Origin: Desulfuromonadales bacterium
GTDB taxonomy: Bacteria; Desulfobacterota; Desulfuromonadia; Desulfuromonadales; JACZKF01
NCBI GenBank assembly: GCA_014860175.1
Contig: JACZKF010000559.1
Coordinates: 1 to 5,575 of the forward strand
Length of the DNA stretch: 5,575 nucleotides
Direction: 5' to 3'
In this document: one piece after another, positions 5,418 through 5,575 of the stretch
How positions within the stretch are numbered: the stretch's first letter is position 1
Layout: each line of letters starts with the position of its first letter
The notes under the pieces: generated by a model
Told to the model about the DNA's origin: nothing
What the model saw: only the letters and a program-made list of their open reading frames with translations
The model's database searches: none
Made by a program: the position numbers and the translations under genes

Positions 5418-5575
5418 TCAGTCATCCTGCAGATCTCCGCGGTCGAGGCCAAGGCGCTTCAGATAACGGTAGAGGGTGGCCCGGTGGACCCCGAGCAGGC
5501 GAGCGGCGGCAGTGAGATTGCCGCGGGCGGCCTGGTAAGCCCGGCGGATCTCCTCCGGATCGAGTTCGGCGGGGC
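5418..5575 (-). CDS. C-terminal end of a Fis-type helix-turn-helix transcriptional regulator (5' part beyond right edge)
   Basis: Only the last 51 codons are in the window. They encode a Fis/HTH_8 domain. EEIRRAYQAARGNLTAAARL forms the first helices, and GVHRATLYRYLKRLGL is the recognition helix-turn-helix. A short acidic tail, DRGDLQDD, ends at a TGA at 5420-5418. The G-N-x-T-x-A-A-x-L-L-G-x-x-R-x-T-L-Y-R pattern is standard for the C-terminal DNA-binding domain of NtrC-family sigma-54 activators. It also occurs in RegA/PrrA/ActR-type redox response regulators, and the visible part cannot separate the two. It is read in the same direction as cco, 179 nt upstream of ccoN, with a probable terminator and separate promoter between. 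A role in controlling the oxidase is plausible from position but unproven. Confidence 0.88.
   Translation of the reverse strand, partial: PAELDPEEIRRAYQAARGNLTAAARLLGVHRATLYRYLKRLGLDRGDLQDD

Overview
The window is one minus-strand locus from a GC-rich bacterium (roughly 60-65% G+C by eye). It holds almost all of a cbb3-type (C-family) cytochrome c oxidase operon. Read in the direction of transcription (right to left) it contains the C-terminal end of a Fis-type DNA-binding regulator, a 179-nt intergenic region with a likely terminator and promoter, then ccoN, ccoO, ccoQ, ccoP, ccoG, a 47-codon single-helix membrane protein in the ccoH position, and the first 288 codons of ccoI, which runs off the left edge. 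There is no RNA gene, mobile element or CRISPR array, and no gene-free stretch over 300 bases.

The cco genes are packed tightly: 16-nt gap N/O, 1-nt overlap O/Q, 13-nt gap Q/P, 9-nt gap P/G, and 4-nt overlaps G/small ORF (ATGA) and small ORF/I (GTGA). This implies one transcript with translational coupling. CcoN, CcoO and CcoP form the oxygen-reducing complex in the cytoplasmic membrane and CcoQ is its small accessory subunit. CcoG (cupric reductase), the small membrane protein and CcoI (Cu-exporting P1B ATPase) would supply copper to the haem b3-CuB site. The promoter lies about 55 nt upstream of ccoN and has a perfect TTGACA -35 hexamer.

The departures from the textbook operon are in the subunits. 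CcoO has an extra C-terminal cytochrome c domain (two CxxCH motifs), while CcoP has lost one (a single CxxCH, 172 residues). The total of three c-haems is therefore kept but divided differently. The CcoH position holds only a membrane-anchor-sized protein. CcoN carries Gln where the usual Glu contacts the proximal histidine of haem b3.

Taxonomy is inference only. Gene content, a Fis-type regulator and codon use would fit a proteobacterium or related lineage, perhaps of the Desulfuromonadales/Geobacter type, but nothing here fixes it. I see no wholly new system; the interest lies in the altered architecture of a known respiratory complex.
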